Part shown: one piece after another, positions 35,073 to 42,427 of the stretch
Layout of the letters: each line of letters opens with the position of its first letter
Numbering within the stretch: the first letter of the stretch is position 1
Assembly: GCA_965218865.1 (NCBI GenBank)
Contig: CBDCME010000069.1
Span: 62,001 to 126,000 of the forward strand
Origin: CBDCME01 sp965218865
Lineage (GTDB): Bacteria; Pseudomonadota; Alphaproteobacteria; JAAXGF01
DNA length: 64,000 nucleotides
Reading direction: 5' to 3'
The notes under the pieces: generated by a model
Databases searched by the model: none
What the model was told of the DNA's origin: nothing
The model's input: only the letters and a program-made list of their open reading frames with translations
Made by a program: the position numbers and the translations under genes

Positions 35073-36914
35073 CAGGAACAATTTTTAGTCGCGGTTGAGG
35101 GTTCGGGATGAGTGGGATCGTGCTCGGTGCACGGGGTTCGGGGAGCCCCGAGCTTGCCTCGACGACGTCATGGGGACTGCTCGAAGCCACCGGACGGCGT
35201 TTTCGGATTCGACAGGCACACCGGTCCGCCCGCGCCGCTCGGCGGCACGTCCCGGTCCGGGGGAGAGGCGTGCTGTCTCAGGCGATGGGCGCGGTCATGA
35301 TCGCGTCGAGGGCCTCCTGCGCCCGGGCGGCATAGTGCCGGTTGGCCTCGGGCAGATAACGGAAGCGTCCGTCGCAGCGCACGATGGCGATGGCCGCGTT
35401 GGTCAAGCAGGCGAGATTTCTGGGCAGGTGACGCACGTAGGCCCGGCATCGGTCTTCGTCGAGGTGAAGTCGCGCACGTAGTGCAGGCGGTTCTCGATAT
35501 GCCAGTGGTTGCGCACCAGTTCGAGCAACTCCTCGGGTCCGGCGCGCTCTGCGCCGAGCGAGGTGAGGCTCCAGGTCACCTCGATGCTGCGCTTGCCGGT
35601 CTTGAGGTCTCGCGTTCGCGCTCGATGCGCATGGCCTTCGCCCGTGGAGGTTGGCGTAGCCGTCCCACTCGGCAAAGAGGTCGACGACGGCGCAGCGTCG
35701 GCGCTGATGCGGCCATGGCCCTTTCCAGAGCGCATCGCTGAAGTCGATCGCCTTGAGGTCGAAGATCATCTCCTGGGTCCTTGACCGCGATCACAGTCGG
35801 CGCGACGCCCGACCTTCGGAGCATCGCGTCCATGGTGACGATCCGGATGAGGTCGAGGCCGCTGGAGAGGCGCACGGCCGGGATTTCGTTGCTCTTGCGG
35901 TCGCGCTGCCCGAGGACCACGCCGGTGTCGGCTCGACCGCCGCCACCATCATCCTGCGCCCGATGCTTCGCGCCGGCAGATCCTTTCCGTCCATGGCGCG
36001 CGCATGCTGGCCGGTCCACTGGCTAATCGCGTTGTCCAGGGTCTCTGGCGGCAGGGCGGTGAGGGTCTTGTGGAAGGTGGTGATCGCCGGGGTGTAGCGC
36101 TGTTTGAAGGGCTGGGCCTCGAGCTTCCTGGGAGAGCAGGGCGGCGAACTGGGCGAACGCGTTCACCCCCCGGATCCGGCATTTCACCAGCGCGCCCCGG
36201 GCTGGCGGTACTCGGGCACCTCACCCGACACTCGAACAGGCTGCGCAGCCGGGGCGCGGTCGGCTCGGTGTGCTGCTCGGCGTTCCAGTAGTGCCGGCAT
36301 CCCGGTACGGCCAGCGCCGGGGGCGCCGTCGAGGAACACGAAGACCTCCTTGGGCGACCGTGGTGGCGCCAGCGCGCTGCCCCTCCGGGCTCACGGGCAA
36401 AGCCCCGCCAGCCCCAGAGAGCGCCAGTTCGACGCGCGGTCGGCGGCAAATCGCGAGACGTCCACGAACGTCTCCGCTTGCACCGCCTGTCCTCAGACAG
36501 CCGCCGCAGGCTCAGCCCCAGCACACGGGAGGCCAGGTTCGGCACTCGGCCAGGCGTGAAGCGCGAGTTGTTGGCGATCAGATCGGAACTGCTTCGGCCG
36601 ACCACCCGATCCAGCGATCACGCGCGCCCAGCTTGGGCCGCTGCCAGCCGATCAGTGCGAGCCGTCTCATGCACCGCGACATGGCGCAGGCCCTTGCCGA
36701 TGATGGAACGCCAGGTAGTGGTGCTTCCACCAACCGGTCCCAGCGCCGGTGCTCCTGCGCGCCCCAGGTCGGACGCACCGTGACCGCGCGCAAATCAATG
36801 GACGAATCCGAGACCGGCAGCGTCGCCATGACCGGCACATGCCACACCGAGATAGAATGGCCAGCGCCACGATCACCTCACCCTGATCACTGGGCGGACA
36901 AAAAACTAGCCCTG
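35073..36914 (-). mobile_element. ISAs1-family element, copy C, eroded by small deletions
   Basis: Same ends as copies A and B and a perfect 10-bp target duplication CCACGCAAGC (35063-35072 and 36915-36924), but only 1842 bp long. The 238 missing bases are spread over dozens of gaps of 1 to about 15 bases from 35461 to about 36840. The first 388 bp and the outer ends match copy A. It sits between mdh and sucC in the TCA operon. Confidence 0.9.
35278..36839 (-). pseudogene. ISAs1 transposase, destroyed by many small deletions
   Basis: The C-terminal part (from HLPRNLACLTNAAIAIVRCD to the stop) is intact, and pieces of every other domain are readable in all three minus-strand frames: for example ASRVLGLSLRRLSED, FAREPGGAARWRHHG, LDNAISQW-type residues and SSGLDL. 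Frames change every 20-60 bases because of short deletions such as GGCG in CCTGGCGTCG and GTCGACGGTTTCGTG-type stretches. Very few substitutions are seen. The protein cannot be made. Confidence 0.88.
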
Positions 36915-36992
36915 CCACGCAAGCGCGCAAGGCATCGTTTACAGCCAACATTGTGAATATTTAGACTTTGTGTAATTTTTCGTGCGCGACAC

Positions 36993-37937
36993 TCACAATT
37001 TGATCGCTTCGACCAGTCCCTTCACCGCCGCGACCGATTTCTCGAACATCTCCCTTTCGGTGACGTCCAAGGTGATTTCCACGATCCGTTCGACCCCGCC
37101 GGCGCCGATCACGACGGGGACCCCGACGTAGAGGTCGCGCAGCCCGTACGGGCCGTTGACATAGGCGGCGCAAGGCATAACCCGTTTCTTGTCCTTGAGG
37201 TAGGATTCGGCCATTTCGATCGCCGCCGCGGCGGGGGCGTAGAACGCCGAGCCGGTTTTGAGCAGGGCGACGACCTCGGCGCCGCCGTCACGGGTTCTCT
37301 GGACGATGGCGTCGAGCCGCTCCTGGGTCGTCCAGCCCATCTCGATCAGATCCGGCAAGGGGATGCCGGCGACCGTGGAATAGCGCACCGAGGGCACCAT
37401 CGTGTCGCCGTGGCCGCCGAGGACGAAAGCCGTGACGTCCTCGACCGAAACCCGGAATTCCTCGGCCAGGAATGTGCGAAAGCGCGCCGCGTCAAGGACC
37501 CCCGCCATGCCCACGACCATGTTCGGCGGCAGTCCCGTGATCTTCTGCAGGGCCCAGACCATGGCGTCGAGCGGGTTGGTGATGCAGATCACGAAGGCCC
37601 CGGGACAATGGCTCTTGATCCCGTCGCCGACGCTGCGCATGACGTTGGTGTTGATCGCCAGCAGGTCGTCGCGGCTCATGCCGGGTTTGCGCGCCACCCC
37701 GGCGGTGACGATGACGACGTCGGAATCGGCGATGGCGGCGTAGTCGTTGGTGCCGACGAAATGGGCGTCGAAGCCCTCGATCGGGCCGCTCTGCGACAGA
37801 TCGAGCGCCTTGCCCTGGGGCAAGCCCTCGACAATGTCGAAGACCACGACGTCGCCCAATTTCTTGAGCGCCGCCAGGTGGGCGAGCGTACCGCCGATGT
37901 TTCCCCCGCCGATCAGGGCGATCTTGTTGCGTCCCAT
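36993..37937 (-). CDS. mdh: Malate dehydrogenase
   Basis: 314 residues from ATG 37937, preceded by GAGGACGAGGGAATC. LDH-like malate dehydrogenase that oxidises malate to oxaloacetate with NAD+. NAD-binding IALIGGGNIGGTLAHLAA; substrate residues in VTAGVARKPGMSRDDLL and ITNPLDAMVW; the catalytic histidine in VLGGHGDTMVPSVRYST. Length is normal. It is the first gene of the mdh-sucCDAB-lpd cluster typical of Rhodospirillales-type Alphaproteobacteria, now separated from sucC by ISAs1 copy C. The frame stays open to 37988, but the Rossmann strand begins right after 37937. Confidence 0.95.
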   Translation of the reverse strand: MGRNKIALIGGGNIGGTLAHLAALKKLGDVVVFDIVEGLPQGKALDLSQSGPIEGFDAHFVGTNDYAAIADSDVVIVTAGVARKPGMSRDDLLAINTNVMRSVGDGIKSHCPGAFVICITNPLDAMVWALQKITGLPPNMVVGMAGVLDAARFRTFLAEEFRVSVEDVTAFVLGGHGDTMVPSVRYSTVAGIPLPDLIEMGWTTQERLDAIVQRTRDGGAEVVALLKTGSAFYAPAAAAIEMAESYLKDKKRVMPCAAYVNGPYGLRDLYVGVPVVIGAGGVERIVEITLDVTEREMFEKSVAAVKGLVEAIKL

Positions 37938-38139
37938 GATTCCCTCGTCCTCGCGTCCGCGCCGCAGTGTTGCGCTAGGTACTCCCAATTCGCCCCCGGG
38001 GCAAGCGAATGAAGGGCACGAATTCGTGACCCGGACGCTTTGCCACCTCGCCCGCCCGCGTTCCGAAGTCGTTCGAGTATGAAATGAGCCATTTCAGCCA
38101 GTTGGAGAAAGTCGGTTCCGATCGTTCCGGGTCCGACCC

Positions 38140-38514
38140 GTGATATGTCGGCGCCGCTGTCATGATCTGCAACGCCACAAAAACACCCGATTGATAAAGC
38201 TTTTGTCACCATCGTTCACCCCCCAACTGCTTGGGCGAAGGGGTGATGGTGGCTCCGACAGGCATTTTTGCAAGCCGCTAACGCCAGAGCAAATAGGCGC
38301 TCTTGGCGACAAGGATATAGATTTCAGCGATATCCCCGAGCTTGACGACGCGTTCTGGAAAAATGCCGAACTTGTCGAGCCGGATCGGACCGAGCAAGTC
38401 ACCTTGCGCGTGAAGTGTTCGGTCTTGTCATTCTTCAAGGCGTCCGGCAAGGGCTATCACACCCGGATAAGCCAAGTTCTCGAAAGCTATTTCCGCGCCC
38501 ACCGTGACCCTTGA
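38140..38514 (+). CDS. BrnA-like antitoxin, toxin partner absent
   Basis: The last 75 codons match the BrnA antitoxin family: PLTPEQIGALGDKDIDFSDI, ELDDAFWKNAELVEP and a C-terminal ribbon-helix-helix-like segment VTLRVKCSVLSFFKASGKGY. The upstream part of the frame (GTG 38140 to about 38270) does not look like BrnA, and no ATG lies near the domain start. The true N terminus is therefore uncertain and may be truncated. BrnA normally neutralises the RNase toxin BrnT encoded just upstream; no BrnT-like frame is present between mdh and this gene. It is probably a remnant of a toxin-antitoxin locus, or a solitary antitoxin. Confidence 0.6.
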   Translation: MICRRRCHDLQRHKNTRLIKLLSPSFTPQLLGRRGDGGSDRHFCKPLTPEQIGALGDKDIDFSDIPELDDAFWKNAELVEPDRTEQVTLRVKCSVLSFFKASGKGYHTRISQVLESYFRAHRDP

Positions 38515-38943
38515 AAACGCCGCCAAAACCGACTGATAGTTTTGCCCGACCCTTTTGCCCGCAACGAGATCGAGAAATTTCAACGGCTTAGAGACCGTGC
38601 GTTTCGATAGGCAGAAGGGAACCCTTTTGCCGTACCGACGCGATAACAGTTATTCCGGAGCTGGGGGGTAAGCAGCCGCGATCTAGAGCAGCGGGGCAAG
38701 GCGGCAGTTGACCCCAAGCGGAAGTTGCTCGCGTTGAACGCGTGTCCGAGCGTGACGATTATGATCGGACCAATACCGTTTGGCTTTCAATTGACGCTTG
38801 TTTTGGTGCACCCCGCATTGTAAGACCGCGGAGCCGTTGCGTCGGTTTTTTGGCGACGGATTCAATCGCGCACTTTTGGGGTCGGTGATGGTATTGTATG
38901 GCCAGCCTGATCGAACTCAAACCGGCCGCCGAATGAAAGTAAT
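38515..38943. other. Intergenic region, no gene seen
   Basis: About 0.43 kb between the BrnA-like gene and the truncated gene at 38968. No coding similarity or clear RNA structure was seen. Confidence 0.35.
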
Positions 38944-38967
38944 TTGCTGGCGTGGTGTGTGGCATCG

Positions 38968-39255
38968 ATGACAAACCATACCGCAGTCACCCAATCGGAC
39001 TTGCGCCGCGTCGAGCTTCACTTCGACAACAGGATGGACAACGGATCGCCAGAACATTTCTTCCACTTCATGTGGGGGTATCTGTTGCCGGCGGCGCACG
39101 AGATACTTGAGCGGCTCAGCGCCGGGGCCCGTCGAGAAAAGTTTGTGTTCACTTCCTGTGGTCCAAAGATGGATCGGCTAATCGCCGAGGTCGCACACTG
39201 TCTCGGTATCCGCTTCGCAATAGAGAACCCGAATCCGGCCTGCGATATCCCGTAG
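38968..39255 (+). pseudogene. Truncated gene, possibly glycosyltransferase-like
   Basis: About 95 codons from ATG 38968, reading HFDNRMDNGSPEHFFHFMWG and YLLPAAHEILERLSAG, then FVFTSCGPKMDRLIAEVAHC. The pattern (polar start, then H-F-x-H-F-x-W followed by a helix) resembles the N-terminal part of glycan-modifying transferases such as GT61, but the match is weak. The reading ends where the truncated IS5 transposase begins, so the 3' part of the gene has been lost to that insertion or a later deletion. Confidence 0.35.
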
Positions 39256-39972
39256 GCTCTCCTCCTGGGCCGTCTTGCGGCGGATGTCGCGGACGGTGCG
39301 CCCGAGATAGGTCTTGAGCTTGCGCAGGGCCTTGTTGGCCCGCTTGTGCTGTTTGGCATGGCGGTAGCGGCCTTGCATGATCAACGCCCTCTTGCCCAGG
39401 CGGGTATAGGACTGACGCAGGGCAATGCCGTGCTCCCGTGCCAGTCGCACCAGCCGCTCGCGGGCTCGTTGCATCAGTTTGGCGGCGGTCGGAAAGGCAA
39501 TCGCCTTCTCTTGTACGGTGGTGTCCACCGTCACCCGCTCGAGGTCCTTCTCCCGCAGCGCCCCCACCCGGTGGGCCACGGCCAGGCTCTCCTGGAATAC
39601 CTTCTCCAAACCTTCCGGCCCGATCCGGTCCCGCCACCGGGTCATCGACGAGCGCTCCATGGGCAGCTCATGCTGAAAGTACTCTTCGCCGCAGAAGCAC
39701 TGGAAGTATGGGTCGTAGACCCAGCGCTCGCAGACCTTCTCATCCGAGAGATCGAACATATGCTTGAGGATGTGCAGCCCAACCATCAACCGCGTCGGGA
39801 CCCCCGGCCGACCCTCCTCCGAATACAAGGCTTCATAGGTCTCGTCGAAGAAAGTCCACGCGATCCGGCCCCCCAACACCACCAACTCGTGGCGCAGGTT
39901 GATGATGTTTTCGAACCGCGAGCGGAACAGGTCCTCTATTCCCGATGACACCTTGCGCGATGGCTTCATCAC
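39178..39972 (-). CDS. IS5-family transposase, C-terminally truncated
   Basis: 264 codons. The N-terminal domain (DLFRSRFENIINLRHELVVL, GRPGVPTRLMVGLHILKHMF, ERWVYDPYFQCFCGEEYFQH) and the first catalytic region (ERVTVDTTVQEKAIAFPT with the DTT motif) are typical of IS5. The later part with the second Asp and the Y-(2)-R-(3)-E-(6)-K signature and SLHAPEVECIGKGKA-type stretch is absent; the frame runs out at the junction with the truncated gene around 39235. It is inactive unless complemented in trans. Start and promoter lie toward 40 kb. Confidence 0.8.
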   Translation of the reverse strand: MMKPSRKVSSGIEDLFRSRFENIINLRHELVVLGGRIAWTFFDETYEALYSEEGRPGVPTRLMVGLHILKHMFDLSDEKVCERWVYDPYFQCFCGEEYFQHELPMERSSMTRWRDRIGPEGLEKVFQESLAVAHRVGALREKDLERVTVDTTVQEKAIAFPTAAKLMQRARERLVRLAREHGIALRQSYTRLGKRALIMQGRYRHAKQHKRANKALRKLKTYLGRTVRDIRRKTAQEESLRDIAGRIRVLYCEADTETVCDLGD

Positions 39973-40030
39973 AGTTCTCCAATCCCAATCGACGGGAGCA
40001 GAGAATCACGTTCCGCAACGGAAGGGAATC
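39235..40030 (-). mobile_element. IS5-family element, truncated
   Basis: Remnant defined by the IS5 transposase start and its upstream noncoding sequence. The 3' end is missing at about 39235; the upstream end lies somewhere before the IS1-type transposon at 40041. Inverted repeats could not be recognised, so both limits are approximate. Confidence 0.55.
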
Positions 40031-40095
40031 CCCAAAACCGGGTGCTGTCCTAATTAGAGGCGGAGTGTCCTAGTTTGCGCGCTTCTTACATTACT

Positions 40096-40929
40096 TTATG
40101 ACTCCGATGAATCTCGCTTCCCACATTGTGAAGTCACAGAAATTTCGCCCTCACCCTTATAGATCAAGGTAAAATTAGTCGCTGCTGCTCGCAGCCATGC
40201 CGCGCGCCCCTCAATAGTCCAAAGCGTTCCCGGCTCCGGGAGCGTTTGGAGCAATCCTTCGATGAAGGGGTGGTATCCGCCACCATTACCACCCCCCGTT
40301 CCGGAACTGCCTTGGTCGCCTACGCCACCATTGCCACTGCCGTTCTTCTGCTCGTCTTCGGTGGGCGCGCTAGCAGGATCGCCACCATCACGCATGCCAG
40401 GCATCACCAGACGGTTCCCGCCGTGCTCAAAAAAACCAGCCGATTTTGCTGATCGTTCCAGCGCGGTGCGCGCTCGACTCTTCTGCTTTTCGGAAACACC
40501 TAGTTCAACCATTTCGCGCTCAAGAGCCGCCGTCGGTGGAACAACCCCGCCTTTATATTTGCTGTAGACAGCATTGAACAAGGGCACTGTCAAAAACGCA
40601 TCTGCTTTGGCTTTTCGCTCGTGATTTGGGTCTACGATTTGACGGCCAAGGTTAGAAAGCTTGTGCTTGCTTCCCTCGCTCTCAAGGATGCCAAATGTCC
40701 GGGCAGCATACACCTGAACGCGAAATGTACTGCTCTTAGCGCTTTGATTGGTCCAGGCCGCAAGCTGGTCATCATCACAATCTCCGCGACCAACATTTCC
40801 ATGGATAGCCTTCGCCAGTTCGATCGCTGAATCGAGATCGGTGTACGGAAAGCTAATCTTCGAACGCTGACGTTTTTGCTTCGCCTCACCGAACGACGCA
40901 CTAGTGGCGGTTTCGTTGTCTCCGTTCAT
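40096..40929 (-). CDS. Passenger protein, DUF5343-like
   Basis: 277 residues from ATG 40929, with TTAGGAGAAAGCC as ribosome site (frame open to 40986). The N-terminal part looks like DUF5343: FPYTDLDSAIELAKAIHGNV, AWTNQSAKSSTFRVQVYAAR, TFGILESEGSKHKLSNLGRQ, predicted helical/winged-helix. A Gly/Ser-rich linker (GSGNGGVGDQGSSGTGGGNG) and a short C-terminal helix with FIEGLLQTLPEPGTLW follow. It has no catalytic motif. DUF5343 proteins are often found in mobile elements and defence islands with unknown role. Position inside the transposon ends makes it cargo or an accessory transposition protein. Confidence 0.6.
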   Translation of the reverse strand: MNGDNETATSASFGEAKQKRQRSKISFPYTDLDSAIELAKAIHGNVGRGDCDDDQLAAWTNQSAKSSTFRVQVYAARTFGILESEGSKHKLSNLGRQIVDPNHERKAKADAFLTVPLFNAVYSKYKGGVVPPTAALEREMVELGVSEKQKSRARTALERSAKSAGFFEHGGNRLVMPGMRDGGDPASAPTEDEQKNGSGNGGVGDQGSSGTGGGNGGGYHPFIEGLLQTLPEPGTLWTIEGRAAWLRAAATNFTLIYKGEGEISVTSQCGKRDSSES

Positions 40930-41017
40930 TTGGCTTTCTCCTAACCTGTCGGATGGCTTACCATATGACCTATTTATCGCAATCAAACCGTGTCGTCAAG
41001 ATAAATTGCATTAAGCA

Positions 41018-41046
41018 TTGACACAAACCGAATTTGGCATTATATG
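41018..41046 (+). promoter_or_regulatory. Strong sigma-70-type promoter
   Basis: TTGACA at 41018-41023, exactly 17 bases, then TATATG at 41041-41046. Transcription would start about 41053 and run into the structured region and the transposase gene. It is divergent from the passenger gene whose start is at 40929. Confidence 0.7.
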
Positions 41047-41079
41047 TGGTTTGCAGCCAAGTCACATGGAGGAAAATTA

Positions 41080-41169
41080 ATGGATAGGAGGGTCGCAAGC
41101 CCCCGGCGAATGTGCCGACCGGCGACGGGGGCGAGGACAATTAGGAAGGGCCGCTGCCCAATCCCCTGA
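41080..41169 (+). CDS. Possible 29-residue leader peptide
   Basis: ATG 41080 follows a strong GGAGGA site (41068-41073) at ideal spacing. The peptide is very Arg-rich (MDRRVASPRRMCRPATGARTI then RKGRCPIP) and its stop at 41167-41169 lies within the hairpin 41148-41188. Position right after a strong promoter and overlap with a stable stem resemble a translated attenuator leader. It could also be fortuitous. Confidence 0.3.
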   Translation: MDRRVASPRRMCRPATGARTIRKGRCPIP

Positions 41170-41290
41170 GAAGGTGAGGCAGCGGCCCTGAATCGACAAA
41201 TCCCGGTGGGGGTGGCAGGTTCGCCGGGTAAGACCTTACAAGCCCCGCCCGGCCGGTTCAAGTCCGGTCACCTCCACCACCTTTTTCGCC

Positions 41291-41324
41291 GGGGCTTGCG
41301 GCTGCTGAAACAACCGCAAGCCCC
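41291..41324 (+). terminator. Strong hairpin before the IS1-type transposase
   Basis: Perfect 11-bp GC-rich stem GGGGCTTGCGG/CCGCAAGCCCC with a 12-base loop, followed by TTAGACC, not a long U-run. It could act as a terminator or attenuator limiting transposase expression. Confidence 0.5.
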
Positions 41325-41442
41325 TTAGACCAACACTCAGGGACGCAGCCCTAAGCTATGATCCGCTCATCAAACATAGCACTGGATCACTGGAATTTCC
41401 AGTTTCGCGGTTGCGTCCCCGAAAGATCGAAGGGATCAACCG

Positions 41443-42327
41443 ATGAACGTTCTTCCGCGTGACAAGCAGATTGCCGCTATTTCAGCCCTTACCGAGGGCG
41501 TGAGCATTCGCGCTACTGAGCGCCTTACCGGTATCCACAGGGACACCGTGATGCGGTTAGGCGTCCGTGTCGGAGAGGGATGCGAAGCCCTTCATGACGC
41601 CATCATGCGCGGTCTGGAAGTCTCTCGGTTGGAATTCGACGAATTGTGGTCATTCGTCGGAAAGAAGCAAAAGCGGTCGGGTGATGACCGCGAAACTGGC
41701 GACCAGTACACGTTCATCGGTCTTGATGCCAATCGAAAAGCCATCGTCAGTTACAGGACCGGTAAACGCGATGGTGGCACGACCCAGGAATTCGTGGATG
41801 ACCTAAGCGCCCGGATCATAAGCCGACCCGTCATTAACACGGACGGCTTCCTTCACTACGCTCCGGCGATCGAAAACGCTTTCGGGGCCGAATGCGATTA
41901 TGGGCAAATCGTTAAGCATTACGACCCCAAGAGGGGCGCGGAAGCTTCGCGTCGATATGCCCCAGGCGATGTAGTAGCGGTATCAAAACGGGTAGTAAAC
42001 GGAGCGCCCATGAAAATCTCGACGAGTTTTGTCGAGCGCTCAAACCTCACAGTCCGGATGCAGTCTCGTCGGTTCACTCGTCTGACGAACGGCTTTTCGA
42101 AAAAACTCCGCAACCACAGGGCAGCCGTGAGCCTGTACGTGGCTCATTACAACTTTTGCCGACCTCACGAGACCTTGCAGGGGATAACCCCAGCCATGGC
42201 AATCGGCGTCACGGATCATATCTGGACGATTGACGAGTTGATTGATGCGGCAGATAACCCCGAAGGGTTGGCGCCAACTGGCCGCCGGCATGGTAAGTTT
42301 ACGGTGATTGATGGTGGGTTGTCCTAG
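41443..42327 (+). CDS. IS1-family (ISMhu11-like) transposase
   Basis: 294 residues from ATG 41443. N-terminal HTH region (QIAAISALTEGVSIRATERL, TGIHRDTVMRLG) then a DDE domain with LEFDELWSFVGKK, VINTDGFLHYAPA and the characteristic SFVERSNLTVRMQSRRFTRL and NGFSKKLRNHRAAVSLYVAH stretches. Unlike classical IS1 it is one reading frame with no InsA/InsB frameshift, as in the ISMhu11 group. All catalytic positions appear present. Expression probably depends on read-through of the structured leader at 41053-41330. Confidence 0.82.
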   Translation: MNVLPRDKQIAAISALTEGVSIRATERLTGIHRDTVMRLGVRVGEGCEALHDAIMRGLEVSRLEFDELWSFVGKKQKRSGDDRETGDQYTFIGLDANRKAIVSYRTGKRDGGTTQEFVDDLSARIISRPVINTDGFLHYAPAIENAFGAECDYGQIVKHYDPKRGAEASRRYAPGDVVAVSKRVVNGAPMKISTSFVERSNLTVRMQSRRFTRLTNGFSKKLRNHRAAVSLYVAHYNFCRPHETLQGITPAMAIGVTDHIWTIDELIDAADNPEGLAPTGRRHGKFTVIDGGLS

Positions 42328-42427
42328 TTTCAAGATCGAAGTGTCCGAATTAGGACAGCACCAATGCTTGCGCTCGCTTCCGCGGCTGGAAATCGTGTCC
42401 TTGGGTTCCGTCCCCGGAATCGCGGCC

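Larger units (their letters stand above)
41053..41330 (+). ncRNA. Candidate structured RNA with tRNA-like 3' part
   Basis: From the strong promoter the transcript would contain several elements. There is a stem GCCCCC/GGGGGC (41098-41131) and a perfect 11-bp stem GGGCCGCTGCC/GGCAGCGGCCC (41148-41188). A tRNA-like piece follows at 41208-41279: acceptor arms GGGGGTG and CACCTCC, T-arm GCCGG-TTCAAGT-CCGGT, discriminator A and CCA. It ends with a terminator-like stem GGGGCTTGCGG/CCGCAAGCCCC (41291-41324). The tRNA-like piece is 72 nt and has no room for an anticodon arm, so it is not an ordinary tRNA; tmRNA acceptor pieces look similar. Function unknown: tRNA mimic, attenuator or transposition regulator. 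Confidence 0.5.
40041..42362 (+). mobile_element. IS1-type transposon with passenger gene and RNA
   Basis: A 2322-bp unit between inverted ends GGTGCTGTCCTAATT (40041) and its complement ending at 42362. It holds a DUF5343-like gene on the minus strand, a divergent promoter with a structured transcript, and an IS1-family (ISMhu11-like) transposase on the plus strand. I see no flanking target duplication: one side reads CAAAACC, the other AATGCTT. So one end may have rearranged with the neighbouring IS5 remnant. Confidence 0.75.

Noticed and set aside
41208..41279. Ordinary tRNA gene or complete tmRNA
   Set aside because: T-arm, acceptor and CCA are present, but 72 nt leaves no anticodon arm, and there is no recognisable tmRNA tag frame or matching coding piece. 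Listed as a candidate structured RNA instead.
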